Source: Hericium rajendrae
Taxonomy: Eukaryota; Basidiomycota; Agaricomycetes; Russulales; Hericiaceae
Assembly (NCBI GenBank): GCA_033439255.1
Contig: CM065882.1
Location: forward strand, 372,001 to 436,000
DNA: 64,000 bases
Direction of reading: 5' to 3'
Each line of letters begins with the position of its first letter. Position 1 is the stretch's first letter. The position numbers and the translations under genes are program-made. Below, in pieces: positions 23,143-34,350 of the stretch. The notes under the pieces were generated by a model. That model was not told where the DNA came from. It saw only the letters and a program-made list of their open reading frames with translations, and searched no databases.

Positions 23143-24003
23143 CGTCGTGGCGGGTGCGGGGTTCCACGGCTGCCATCACAAGCGCTGATGATGGGTCTAT
23201 ATATACGGAGAAGAGCTTGTTGAAATTGTGCAGCCGACAATCAGGGCGGGGATAATTTTGCGACGAACGTGAAGCTGGGACCTGGGAAGCATGCTGCTCG
23301 TTTCGCTGTCACTGTCATTGTCGTCGATAGAGAGCTCATTTCCTAAGATAACACATGATTGCACGGGAAATTCTAACCAAAGCATATACGTTTGCGTGGT
23401 GGATTGAGGGACATCAAATGTGTCTGGGAGAGGCCGTCGAGCATGTGCAACATCCTTCCTTTCTTCCGGTGCGGGCGCTTGATTTCGTGTCAGACTCAGC
23501 GCCACAACCCGTACGTGCCCACTGCCATTATTCAACCTAATGGGTGCATAACGAAATCCTTGTCATCATACCGAGGCCTTGATCTATTCCGTCGACTTCG
23601 AGCTCGGGAGACAGCACTGGATCGGAAGGCGTCGTGCACGGCCTCGAGCAAGTAAGGTAGAGCTTTCGCGGATCCTGTTATAACTATCCTGAGGTAAGTT
23701 GTTTGTGGCAATCTGCGACTGGATTGATCGTTACACCCTTGCGCCAGTCCATCTAGCCAGGTTTTGGACGACAGAATTCTTCAGGAGGCCTGGCTACCGC
23801 CGTCATTTGGTGCTGACGTGCACAAAAAGTCGTCGTCCGCGGGCGTTACTTCCATCGCAGCTCCCATATTTGGTTTATTCAGAGCATATTCAGACACGAA
23901 GGCTAAGGTCAGAGGACTTGCTTATCTATGGATCTGATAGACAGGTAACTGAGCTACTCACATGCATACTCGCAGTTCGGTCAGTCCATATTCGCCGGCC
24001 ACC
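23143..24003. other. divergent intergenic region
   Basis: Promoter regions of the metallophosphoesterase (-) and the F-box/LRR gene (+). A TATATATA-like stretch lies near 23200, just upstream of the phosphoesterase ATG. Open frames present are short and unrecognised. Confidence 0.45.
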
Positions 24004-25205
24004 ATGGCTATCTCTCTTCCCTTTGAGCTCGTCATCAAAATCATTGAATTTGCCTATTATCGAGACAGAAACTCTCCCCACATTGATTTCCCGACGCTAT
24101 CCGCTTGTGCTACAGTATGCAAACAGTGGACCAGCTTCGCACAGAACCTCTTATTTGCCCGGGTCAATTTGAGATCTAAAATAGACTTCAGTCTCTTGGC
24201 TGGTGAAGGCGGACTGGGGGCTCGGATCCGATCTCTTGCTCTCGATGCCAAACGACGGCCATTCGGAGCGGACTTCATAGATGCAGTCTCATTTTGCCCC
24301 ACTCTCTACCATCTTGATCTCCTCATCGACGACACCATCCTGGAATTGACAGAACTCGAGGTCGCCCGGCTTAGTGCTCTGCCTCTGAAAATCCGTGCAC
24401 TGAGACTCGAGTCCGACATGTCTTTTCGAGCAGGGAATTCACGCGTTTTGTACCAGCTTATGGCGGTCTGGCCAAGTATTCAATGTCTGGTGCTAAATGT
24501 GAACGGGGAAAAGTTGGCAACTCCACCAGATGAACGTCCTCCTTTCGTGCTCTACGAACTTGGGATTAACAGTTACACTCCGTATCCGGAATTCTTGATC
24601 CGTTGGTTTCTGCCTCCCATCCCAACAGGGCAGCACGGCAACATGCGCATCCTATCCTTGCGTTATTCTGAACCACCTGACACATGCGACACATTTACGG
24701 ATTACGCGCCCTACGTGCGCTCGCTCAGGGTGTCATACCATCTTCTGCAAGACACGGCATTCGTCGCAGGCTTCACTGCTCTGGAAGAGTTTTACCTGCA
24801 CAACAGCTTAATGGCTACTAATGAAACCGATCCCAGATTCGCAGAGCTGCCGCAGACGATTCAGCACATCTGGTTTGGCGTAAATGGTATATTTTCGGCT
24901 GAGAGCATGTCCTATATAACGGCATACCTGGACTCTAGTCTTCCACGGCTCAGGCGCATATCAGTTAATGGCAGTGTTGGGCATCAGGGGGAACTTTTGA
25001 ACCAATTTTCGAGGGTTTGTGAGGAGAAGGGTCTCGAGTTCGTTCTCGGAGACTCTGACGATTGGGTAAGTTTTCCTTGAGGATCGATCCGTCATAATGG
25101 TTGACTTTGACCGACAATTATCAGACGGAATATCCAGTCCCGGTGGACCGTTTTCCTCGAGATTGGACGCTTGAAAATCTATACCGCATGAACTCAGAAG
25201 ACTAA
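24004..25205 (+). CDS. F-box/leucine-rich protein, copy A (intact)
   Basis: Two exons, 24004-25065 and 25125-25205, giving 380 residues. The N-terminal F-box is clear: ISLPFELVIKIIEFAYY, then TLSACATVCKQWTSFAQNLLF. It is followed by irregular leucine-rich repeats (FCPTLYHLDLLID, LSALPLKIRALRLE, LRVSYHLLQD). The last exon, 26 residues, begins TEYPVPVDRFPRDW and ends LENLYRMNSED. The same tail is found in the broken copy at 28.1 kb. Such proteins are usually substrate receptors of SCF ubiquitin ligases, with the F-box binding Skp1. A longer version from 23962 is open, but the ATG at 24004 aligns with the MIPSLPFELV start of the 47.9-kb copy. This is the only intact member of four loci in the window. 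Confidence 0.8.
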
Positions 25206-26697
25206 AGGTGTGTCAACAATACTCAGAGAAACTACTAGATATTCATTTGATTCATAGACTGCTGGGCTAAGTGCACAAAGGTGCGCCTCTGCGGGACTGT
25301 GCTCTTCTTCCTCGTATCAACATTTGGTGTCAGTGCAGCTGAGAACGAGATGGCCTCCGCGCTCATGCAGGCGGTGGCTGTCAATGCACGAGATCGGGCT
25401 ACGATTCAAGTACCGATGGTCGAACTCGGTGCTGTTGATTGTTGATCATCAGCAAAAACGTGAGGAGCAGCTACTGCCAGACGGAGATTGTATCGCGCCA
25501 CCCGGCTCAGTGAGCCACTGCAAAGCAATACAAGCCAGTTGTGTAAGCGCTGCAGATGCTTTGCAATTCACCGCAGGGAGGCAGCGACGATGCAAAGGCC
25601 TCGGCCACCTGCGCCGGCCTTGAGACACGTCCCAAAGCTTGATATACTTATCGCTGAGTAAGTCCAACTAGATCGCCGAAATGCTCGCGTCAACGCTCTG
25701 ATCTTAATGTCCAAGGCAGTCTTGAGCCGGCCCTAAAGTCGCTCAGGTCTTCATTTAAGTATTGCTCGGTGCGCCTGCTCTTATTCGCTAAACACTCCTT
25801 TTCCCTCTTATCCTACTAGCTTCACACATCCCTGTCCTTTGCTTGCGCCACCTCTTCCGTTAACCCCTCAACTCTTACGAGATTCTACAGCCCTTGGTGG
25901 CATGTCTTGGCTCTGTCGGAGGCCATGGATGCGAAGCACTCCCGGGACTCCTGAACTCTATTGCTCGTGGTTTTGCTCGGGATTTTGAGATGGCGCCCCG
26001 CCCTCGCTGAGCGCTCAAGCGCTGTGGAGTATGTGCCAATGCACGGCCCCGCAAACTAGGATCCGGTGATTCTCTCATGGCGCCATCTATTGCGTGGGGC
26101 GCTTTCGTGCGTCTGCAATGCTCGCGGCGCCCCGCGCAGTTACGTTCAGCACAATCTCATGACACCCAAGTATCACTCGGCAGATAGATGTATCCCCATA
26201 GGGTAGACATAGATATAAGTAGGTACAGTTCGGCTCGTTCGTTGTATAGGGCTGTGTATCCGAGTATTAATACTATGTAATTGGACTTCTATCGAATTTC
26301 GTGCGATGGAAACAATCGAAATATATATTCTACAAACAATGAAACAACCAGGCAGATAGCAACCTAGTCGGACTCTGCCAATGACCATAGAATCATTACC
26401 TAGGTTTATCGTGCTAGCTGAGGATTGTTGTGCTTTGTCTAGGCCCTTCCAAGACGATGTAGTATCTGTAATTGCAACGTGCATAGCAGCACACGGAATC
26501 GGGCTGATGATCGAGCGCCATGACGACGCAACGTGGAGAAGGGCAGGCTGTACAGTAACTTCGCATTCTCCCTTAAGTACCACGACCATGGGACCGCTGC
26601 GGAATACACTTCCTTCCTTCCTTCCTTCCTTCCTTGAGATTTAGAGCCTGTCTCCCCAGAGCAAGACAAGGTCGGTCAAGACGCCTTTGATACAAGT
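25206..26697. other. 1.5-kb stretch with no supported gene
   Basis: No recognisable exon. It contains the 3' flank of copy A and, near its end, a short TTCC microsatellite. The promoter of the next F-box-like copy lies at its right end. Confidence 0.45.
26610..26635 (+). repeat. (TTCC)n microsatellite, about 6.5 units
   Basis: Uninterrupted tetranucleotide repeat, about 60 bp upstream of the ATG of the F-box-like copy 3. Length variation here could affect its promoter. Confidence 0.85.
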
Positions 26698-27767
26698 ATG
26701 GAGCAGAGCGTGCGCGACAATATCGTTGTTCTCGATCCCTCACCACTCGTGTTCCCTGTCGAACTACTCCGCGAAATCGTCTTAGCCTATCTTGCAGATT
26801 CCTTCGTGGACCTCATTGTGGATCCCAAAAGGAAGAAAAATTGGGACCCTCTCTCATCCCTGTTGCACACATCTACTCAATTCCGTGAGGTTACAGCGGG
26901 TTTTCTACGAGATATATTCGGAGAACTTGGCCTGCAGCGAGGCAAAAGGTACGGAATCTCTCCGTACTAATTGAACATATCGTGTTTGACACACCGCTCA
27001 GCACCATAGCAAACTATCGGTTTGGTCTCGCTGAGCTGAAGCGGGTCCATGCCTTCGCCCATATCGTCAAACCGAAGCGGTTCTTGCGCCGTAACTCCAC
27101 TTCCTCTATTTATCCTCCCAAAGACTGCAAGTCTCCCTTGATTGGGGTCGCGCTCGAATTTGCTGTGATGAATGTGCATTATCGTCTCTACGACCCGTCA
27201 TCAGGTGCCACAATGGATGAAGCCTGTCAGGCATATCTATGTCGCCCTTCATGGACGCCGCCTGTGGACGGTGTTCCTTCCTCCGTAGCATGGCGGATCT
27301 TCGGCCCCATAAGCGAGCGCACCATGTCATTAAACCATCTTATCCAGCGCAGTACGTCCCATATACGTGCTCTGTGTGAGCTATGTCACTAAAGCTACCT
27401 GCTCACCTTAGTCCTATCCTTGCAAGAAGCTCTGTTGGAGGGGGCGCTGAAGATCAGCAGGGACACGCAGCAATCGGCGATTGAATCCAAGAGGCGCGGC
27501 TTCCACATCGGAGCGCTGCCCACTCCGCGACATATAATAGAGGCGACGGAGCCCCACGATGCCCTCTTCAACATGGAGCCACCGGCGGGTAAGGTAGATG
27601 ATGACCGGTTGACCCGTTTCTGCCGTGGGCTGCCGCTCGTGATTCTGCAGAGCTTTTCCAATAAGCAAAGGGCCGCGCTGGCTGCTGATCCGATAGCACG
27701 GACGGCTGGAAGAGATGACGGGATGTCCAACATCGAGGATAGCGATGAAAGTGCTCCTACCGATTAA
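26698..27767 (+). CDS. F-box-like family protein, copy 3
   Basis: Exons 26698-26948, 27002-27351 and 27412-27767 join in frame to 318 residues, with introns in phases 2 and 1 as in copies 1 and 4. Shared blocks are FPVELLREIVLAYLADSFVDLIV, NWDPLSSLLHTSTQFREVTAGF, IANYRFGLAELKRVHAFAH, CKSPLIGVALEFAV and NMEPPAGKVDDD. Relative to copy 1, the start of exon 3 lacks about 25 residues (the FDLHIWLFPD region), so either the acceptor has moved or a deletion occurred. Otherwise the frame is undamaged. The F-box-type function is inferred from the N-terminal pattern only. Confidence 0.7.
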
Positions 27768-28114
27768 GTTGGCGTCAAGAACGGCGCAGCCGGTCGGGGC
27801 TCTTACCATAGTACGTTCCCCTAACACACATATACCTGCGAAGTTGCTCATTTCAAGCTTTCAAGAGATCTGCGTACAGAGTGACTTTGGAGAACCATGA
27901 TTCATAGATGCAGGCTGTTCAATGCCTGTACTTGTCGGCCGATTATTGACATGTAATACGACGAGCGACTGATTTAATGCGCGTCCCTATTCAAAGCCTA
28001 CCGCAAAATCAAACAGGACGTCAGTAATGTCTCTTTAATCTGGAAAAGGACCTTTGCGAACCAGATTCCTCTTCTGCCAATCCTACGAGCGATCTCGACG
28101 GGAAAGAGCTATGC
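27768..28114. other. convergent spacer
   Basis: Spacer between copy 3 (+) and the broken F-box/LRR copy (-). No gene seen. Confidence 0.5.
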
Positions 28115-29300
28115 CTAGTCTGTTATTTTCATGCGATATAGATTCTCGAGCGTCCGCTCACGAGGGAAATGTTCCACCGGAACTGGATATTCCCGCGACT
28201 GATTAGCGCTCAGAATCAGAGACGGCAGCTCATCCACAGCAGAAGGTGACGTACTGAAGCATTCCAATCATCACAATACCTCTCACACTACACGCCTTTC
28301 TGAGGGCAGCCGCTGCGTGCTCTATATCCGCTTCATTTGTTCCGTTGATTGAGACCTGCCTAAGCTGCGGGAGCTTGCCCTCGCTCACCAGCACCGTAAC
28401 GTACTGCATGACCACGTCAATCTGGCGTGTGATTGCTCTGCTGAACCGCAGATGCGGAATTGTTTGCGGTAGTAACGCCGGGACGGCGGGACCATCTTCC
28501 ACTGACCCAATCTGCAAGACGAGCTCCTCCAATGCGCTGAAGCGCGCGATGAACTCAGTGGGAAGAGGGAGCCCGCACGATAGCCTGAGCGAGCGTACGT
28601 AGGACGCGTACTTGTTGCATCAGAACCTCGATAGGCCGAAATGTGAAGGTGATGATGTGGAGGCTGCCACGCTCCCCTTTAGGGATGGGAGGCAGGAGTC
28701 AGCGGATGATGGATTCCGAGTACGTGTCGGTGCTGTCGAGCCTGACCTCGTAGAGTGAGAAGGCGGGACGTTCTGCTGGTGGAGTGGCCAGAGGGAGATC
28801 CATGTTGAGATCAAGAGATTAAATGCTTGGCCAGATGGCCAGGAGCTGATATAGAACGCACAAGTCCTCTGAGCCATGAATTGTGAAATCTAATGCCCGG
28901 ACTTTCATGGGAAGAGCGACAAGCCGGGCCATCTCGAGTCTTGTAAGTTCCGAATGATTTTCGTCGACGTGGACATGAAGGTGATAGAGGCCCGGACAAT
29001 ATGAGAGCGCGTCGATGAAGTCTGCTCCGCGTGTTCGATTAGCCTCAATGACGAGGTATCGAACACAGGCACCTAACCGTCCTGCAACGGATGGAGGGAG
29101 ATCTAGAAAGCGAGGAGTCTTCCGAAGTTCTGCCATAGCTTGGCCTCGAAAAAAATAGCAGTTCGCGTGCGAAGCCGGACCGTTGTTTGCATACTGTAGT
29201 ACAAGCGGACAATGCCTTGAGATCAACCTGAAAACGTCGATATATGTCCCGCTTCTTATAATAAATATGCTCTATGATTTTGATGATGAGTTAGAAAGGG
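28115..29300 (-). pseudogene. F-box/leucine-rich protein, copy B (broken)
   Basis: Relic of the same family as copy A on the opposite strand. The F-box start carries a one-base insertion near 29290. The segment ALSACTTVCKQ...RELLFF is in one frame, and after a run of seven T on the coding strand (about 29145-29155) the homology continues in another (SVAGRLGACVRYLVIEAN, ADFIDALSYCPGLYHL). A TAA follows AIWPSI where copy A reads on. Later fragments (ATPPAERPAFSLYEV, LLPPIPKGERGSL after a TGA, ARFSALEELVLQIG) change frame again. The 3' intron donor and the last exon (EYPVPVEHFP...LENLYRMKITD) are still well preserved. This is a pseudogene with several independent lesions. Confidence 0.82.
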
Positions 29301-30009
29301 AGCGAAGAAGTCATAATGGCCGAACGTTAAACACGAGCTGCCAGACCTCAAGAGTGCTGAAGAGACCATAATCCGGCAAAAAGACGACGGATGAGTAAAG
29401 GTCTGATCCAAGGTGGATTGGCGAGGCAACGTACCCAATCGTTAGTCTCCGAGCAGACCTTACACAGAAGAAAGTCGTACCCAATCGTAGGTACTCGACA
29501 AAAATTCTACTCGCCGGAGCGCTGATGTGCAGTGCCAAGTGACCGTCCCGATCGAAAGCAGTGACGAATCTCTGGTACCAAAGTCTGCTGGAATTGGACG
29601 TGTTTGATATAGTCACTATTGATCTGACCAGTACTCAAGTTGCCAAAGTCGTATGTTGCAAGGCTAACGATCATTGAGAGGACTCACCGTTACCACCCTG
29701 AACTTTGGACACAGTTTTTTGACTCAGCATGTCGGCACGTTCCACAGATACAAAATTTGGGAAGAACACTCTGGGAAAACACAATGCAGGGATCAGTACG
29801 TGTATGTGCCACGATCCGTTGGTCAATGGTCTTCTTTGAGAACAAGGTAACGGGCGCTAGTTCAAACGTTCACGGACGGCGCCTATTTGGCCATCGCTTT
29901 TAACGTACGCGTGCTTCTGACGGCACACTGGGCAGCTGCAATCTCAACATACATCAAGACCCTGGACTATTTAATGTTTCTGCTGCGTTGAAGCTGAGGA
30001 AAGCAGACC
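29301..30009. other. no supported gene
   Basis: An open frame of about 100 codons on the minus strand (29311-29616) has no recognisable similarity. The right end holds the promoter of the F-box-like copy 4. Confidence 0.4.
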
Positions 30010-31136
30010 ATGGCGATGCTAATTCCCATCGAGCTCCACAGGGAAATAACTCTACTCTACCTCTCGGAGGCATTCTGGGATCTTATCGTGGAGCCTCCTG
30101 GCGTCGACAAGAATTGGGACCCTCTATCTTCTCTCTTGCATACATCATCCCAATTTCGCCAGGTTACGACAGACTACATAACTCCCGTTTTCGGTGAACC
30201 AGCCTTGCAGCAATCAACCCCAAGGTGATCCTTCTTCGCAGTCCTTGCGCGCTACTTTGGCTTGACAGATCCTCCAGTATAGCCAACTACCGGGGCATCC
30301 TCGCAGAACTGAAACGCATCAATGTCATCGCCCACACCGGCGACCCGCGCGAGCTCCTCGACACCGCGCGCGCGACCTCCGTCGCCAACACCCCACCGGA
30401 CTGCAAGTCCCCGCTCCTGCAGCTCGCGCGCCTGTTCGCCGAGGTGGTCCTGCAGCTGCGCCTCTGCGAGCCGGAGTTCAACAGCCACTTCGGCGAGGGG
30501 AGCCGCATCATGGCCGAGCGCGCGAGAGCGCCGACGTACGCGAAGTTCTACCGCTTCATCGACGATGTGCCCGGATCCGTGCAGTGGCGGGTGTTCATGC
30601 GCATCCTTTCGCGCCTCGTGTCCCTGTTCCTCCTCGTAGGGCGAAGTACGTCGCAATGCGCTCTGGTCTCGCAAGACACTGATTTGTCTATAGCAATGTG
30701 CTTGAAGCTGTCGGTTGCGACGGCCGTCACCTGGTATCCTGCCGCTTGGCTCCTCCCGAGCAGCCTATACACGCCAGGCTCTCTGGTGGACCGCACCATC
30801 ACAGGAATGATTCAAGTGATGAAGAGCCTAACGAACTTGCACCAGGATGCCTTTGGCCGCCCGCCGATTCCGGGGCTGATCCGCGAGGACCTGCCGACCT
30901 CGCCGGCGGTCTTCGAGGCCGTCCATCTGCAGGAGGTGTGGCGCCGACTGGAACCTCCAGTGGGCTTCGCAGACGACGATCCGCGGGTGAACCATTGCCG
31001 CCAGACGAAGGCCGAGATCGCGGGGTTTCTGTCTGCGGCTGAGAGAGAGGCGCTCCTTTCTGCGTGGCGAATCAGGCAGGAGAGTGGTGGCGATCAAGAG
31101 GTAATGGTAGGGACCGAACATCCTGTCGATCTGTAA
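30010..31136 (+). CDS. F-box-like family protein, copy 4
   Basis: Exons 30010-30224, 30278-30645 and 30694-31136 give 341 residues, with the same intron phases (2, 1) as copies 1 and 3. Shared blocks: IPIELHREITLLYLSEAFWDLIV, NWDPLSSLLHTSSQFRQVT, SIANYRGILAELKRI and RRLEPPVGFADDD. The sequence has diverged more than copies 1 and 3, and its coding GC is much higher. The second intron (48 nt) is a multiple of three without a stop codon. It starts with MAMLIPIELH, so it lacks the 15-20-residue N-terminal extension of the other copies. Its function is not known. Confidence 0.7.
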
Positions 31137-31361
31137 TTTGGTTGTATAGCTTCTTTTTTTTCTCTCACACTGCACGTTCTTTCGAGGTATTCGCAGACAT
31201 GGAGACTCTTAGATCCAACTCAGATGATCTGTATCATCTCTCTGACAAGTCAATCCTCTACATAAGTTTCATCTGTATATCATTAATGTACATATATTGG
31301 CACAAGAGTTAGATGTTGGGCTTTCTCTGCAGGTTGTAAAGCTGTTGTATTACATAGACAT

Positions 31362-32263
31362 CTATTCATTATACCACGTAGACATCCCACAAGCACTTGC
31401 CGCCCGACTCGCCGCCAAGCTGGCTACCTCGCCCACCACTTGGTAGAAGTCATCCGCGTATAACACCAAGACCGTCAGCAGGCATGTCTCATACACATCC
31501 TGCACCACACTGTGCACCATTAATGCAAACTCCCATACCATGGGGACGAGGGATGCAATCCAGAGGGCGGCGCAGACCGCGAAGAGGCGCGCGAAGTACC
31601 ACTGCGGGTCACTGAGGAAGAAGCGCCTGGCGAGGCTGACCTCGTGCTTCAGCATGCTCTGGTAGTGCTCATATTCGTCTGTCACCTGGGGCTCCCCTAG
31701 GATATAGTCAGCGTTTGCAGGAGGGCCAAAACAGAAGAGAAATGGTCCTACAGAGCACGTTCAACGTGTTCTTGCCATCTGTCATGGTTTCGACCGCAAT
31801 GGGGGACAACCTATTTGGATTTCCAGCTTTGAACGTATTCCATCGGCATGGATCGATGACCTGTCCATACGACATTGAGCTTGACGTCCTCAACCAGAGC
31901 ATGGAGAACGCAACTTACCCAGCAGCGCCCGATACCCCACCACGCCTTCACCTGGCGCATATCAAAGCTGCCGTCCGCCTCGAGCGGAAAATCGGCCTGC
32001 TCGAGACACGGCCTGCTCTCGCGATAGTCCTGCAAGGGAAAATACAACTTCACACGAAGACATCTGCTTCAGGTGAGTGCTGCTCCGTCAGCTGGATGAA
32101 TGAGGGGTGCTGACCCGGGTGTGGGACGCATAAACCAGGAGTTACGCCGGATGGGCGTGCCGAACAGCGTCATGCGGCCCAGATCGACGAACTCGCGCAG
32201 CGAGCCTGGGTTCCATGTCTCCGCATAGCGGAAGAGGCCGTCGGTGGTGTTGGGGGACTGCAT
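31362..32263 (-). CDS. unknown protein with a probable membrane region
   Basis: I do not recognise this family. Exon 1 starts at the ATG at 32263 (SPNTTDGLFRYAETWNPGSLR, then MTLFGTPIRRNSWFM) and ends at a donor after RPTPG. A middle exon, about 32055-31920, reads LQDYRESRPCLEQADFPLEAD and MRQVKAWWGIGRCW. The last exon, about 31700-31362, reads TDEYEHYQSMLKHEVSLARRF, then two hydrophobic stretches (FARLFAVCAALWIASLVP and ETCLLTVLVLYADDF), and ends MSTWYNE. Splice sites are consistent but were not proven. It lies head-to-head with no close partner and tail-to-tail with copy 4. Confidence 0.5.
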
Positions 32264-32952
32264 TTCGGAAAGAGCTTACGACGCCAGCGAAAGCACGAGT
32301 GTGGAGGATCCGCTCTGGGGGGGTTGAGCTAGTGGTGCATCGCTGGATGTCATCTTAAGTATCTGCGATGGTTATTGTTCTCGTTTTGATGTTGATCAAC
32401 GCCATCGAGGAGGAACAACGCACAGTTCCTAATGCGTTTAGTGGGAATTCGAAGGCGCCAGCTAATTGTGATGTTTCCATGCCATCTGAAGATTGTCAGA
32501 CGACGTACACTGGCTTGTTGTTTCGTCCATCTAGGGATCGCTTTGTTGCACAAGTATGGCAGGTCGACCACGCCGTAAATGGCGGCGAAAAGCACGAAGG
32601 GCGAAGTCAAGGAAGTACTTCCGAGGATGCAATTGTGTCGACATCGATATCGCGGGCGCCTGCCTCGTAGGTACATGTATCAGCTGCGATTCCGAACGCA
32701 CCTCGAAATAAAACATCTGTTAAGCTTAAGAGCTGTCTCCTCTTGTCTCCTACTCCCTAACGACATTATACGAAGACGACATGGTGGACGGGAGCAACTT
32801 GAAGCCAGGACCAATTTCGGAAGTCCATGAAAGCGGCACGTAGCTTTCCCACGATAAGCACTGTAAGTGTACCATCCACGACCACGACACGCCCTTCAAC
32901 ACGACATTCACCCTCCCCTTTCCCGGCACCCAAGTAGCCCAAAAATCTCACC
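32264..32952. other. divergent intergenic region
   Basis: Promoter space between the unknown gene (-) and BOS1 (+). No supported exon inside. Confidence 0.45.
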
Positions 32953-33920
32953 ATGAACTCGCTATACACTCTCGGTGTGCGACAAACGAATTCAATACAG
33001 GCCGACCTGGAACGATTACGGGGCGGCGAGGCGTCCGCCTCGCTACTAGGTCTGTATTCACGTGTATGGTACGTGGTCAGCAACGGGCGACTGACGGCGC
33101 GTCCGCCAGGGCAGATTTCGGCCTCGCTGGCCGCGATGAGCAGGACCATCGATGACTACGACTCGATGGCACGACGCGAGATGATCAAGGCGAAGCAGGA
33201 GAAGGCCTCGACGTACGTCGGCGCGCGTAATGCCCCTCCCCGGACATACCATGTTTCAAGCTGACATGCCCTTTTACGGCGCGACAGACGAGTGCAGAAA
33301 TTCCGAAGCGACTACGCCGAGCTACGAAAAGAGTTTGAACGATTGAAAACAGAGGTACGTACGCACGCGACCCTGTCCACCCACCCTGCGCATAACGCAT
33401 TGCCCAGCAATCCAACGCGCAGCGCAGCGAGCTCTTCTCCGGCGCAAACCCCCTCACGCCCGGCGGCTCCGACAGCCGGCGGCGCTTCACGCCCTCGTAC
33501 CCGCCCTCCTCCCTAAACGCGCCCGACGCGCACACCGAGTCGCCCTTCCGCACGCCGACGCCCGCGTTCATGGCCGCGTCGCGCGAGCAGCACGCGCTGC
33601 ACGAGCACTCCTTCCTGCAGAACACGGAGGCGCGGCTCGACGACTTCCTCGCGCAGGGCCGCGAGGTGCTCGACAACCTCGTCGACCAGCGCAACGTGCT
33701 CAAGGGCACGCAGCGCCGGCTGCTCGACGCCGCGAACACGCTCGGCCTCAGCCGCGACGTCATCGGGTGGATTGAGCGGAGAAGGTGCGTGGCTCTAGGT
33801 TTCTGCAACGTGTTTTGAGTTGACCATCCCGCGCGCAGTACGCAGGACATGTATATTTTCTTCGCAGGCGCGATTTTCACGTTCTTTTGCTTTTATCTCA
33901 TTTGGAAATATCTTGGTTGA
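32953..33920 (+). CDS. BOS1: ER-Golgi SNARE Bos1 (membrin/GOSR2 type)
   Basis: Qb-type SNARE for fusion of ER-derived vesicles with the cis-Golgi. Five exons give about 240 residues. The N-terminal helices (MNSLYTLGVRQTNSIQADLE; RTIDDYDSMARREM) are typical of Bos1. A Ser/Pro-rich linker follows, then the SNARE coiled coil (LDDFLAQGREVLDNLVDQRN, LKGTQRRLLDAANTLGLS), and a C-terminal membrane anchor (MYIFFAGAIFTFFCFYLIW). The stop is at 33918-33920. The short introns follow GLL, ST, TE and RR and use clean GT..AG borders. It ends tail-to-tail with the next gene. Confidence 0.92.
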
Positions 33921-34350
33921 CGGTCGGGTCGGCGTGGGTCGAGTATCGAGGGTGGGGAAGTGCTGGACTACGGACCGTACGCTTCCCGTTGTATGATATG
34001 CTTTGATAATACCATTTGCTTCTGATATCCATGGGACAATATTAATTCTTGGATTCTGCTTCTATGTACGGATGATATGCTGACGGACAACGGTATAGTA
34101 ACAAGTATGGTGATGACAACTGCTAGTGCGAGATAGCGATGCAGATTGATAGCAAGAACGACAACATGAGTTGCACAGGTGTGTTACAGATCTAGACAAG
34201 CAAAACAGAACCCCGCGACGTGGGGGGATGATGGCAATACACTTCAGAGAAAGGAAAAAACAATCCAGCTGCACATACATTTGCAACGAAACACAATACA
34301 CTTTGCCTTTCTTCAGCCCTTTTTCGATAGTCGGTTATCGTCGTATTCGT
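33921..34350. other. convergent intergenic region, 3' UTRs
   Basis: AT-rich spacer between two genes that converge here; no gene seen. Confidence 0.5.

Noticed and set aside
25324-25623. 99-codon plus-strand frame after F-box/LRR copy A
   Set aside because: No similarity, atypical composition, and downstream of the clear stop of copy A.
29311-29616. 101-codon minus-strand frame upstream of the broken F-box/LRR copy B
   Set aside because: No similarity to the family or to any domain I know, no splice partner, AT-rich context; left as unassigned.
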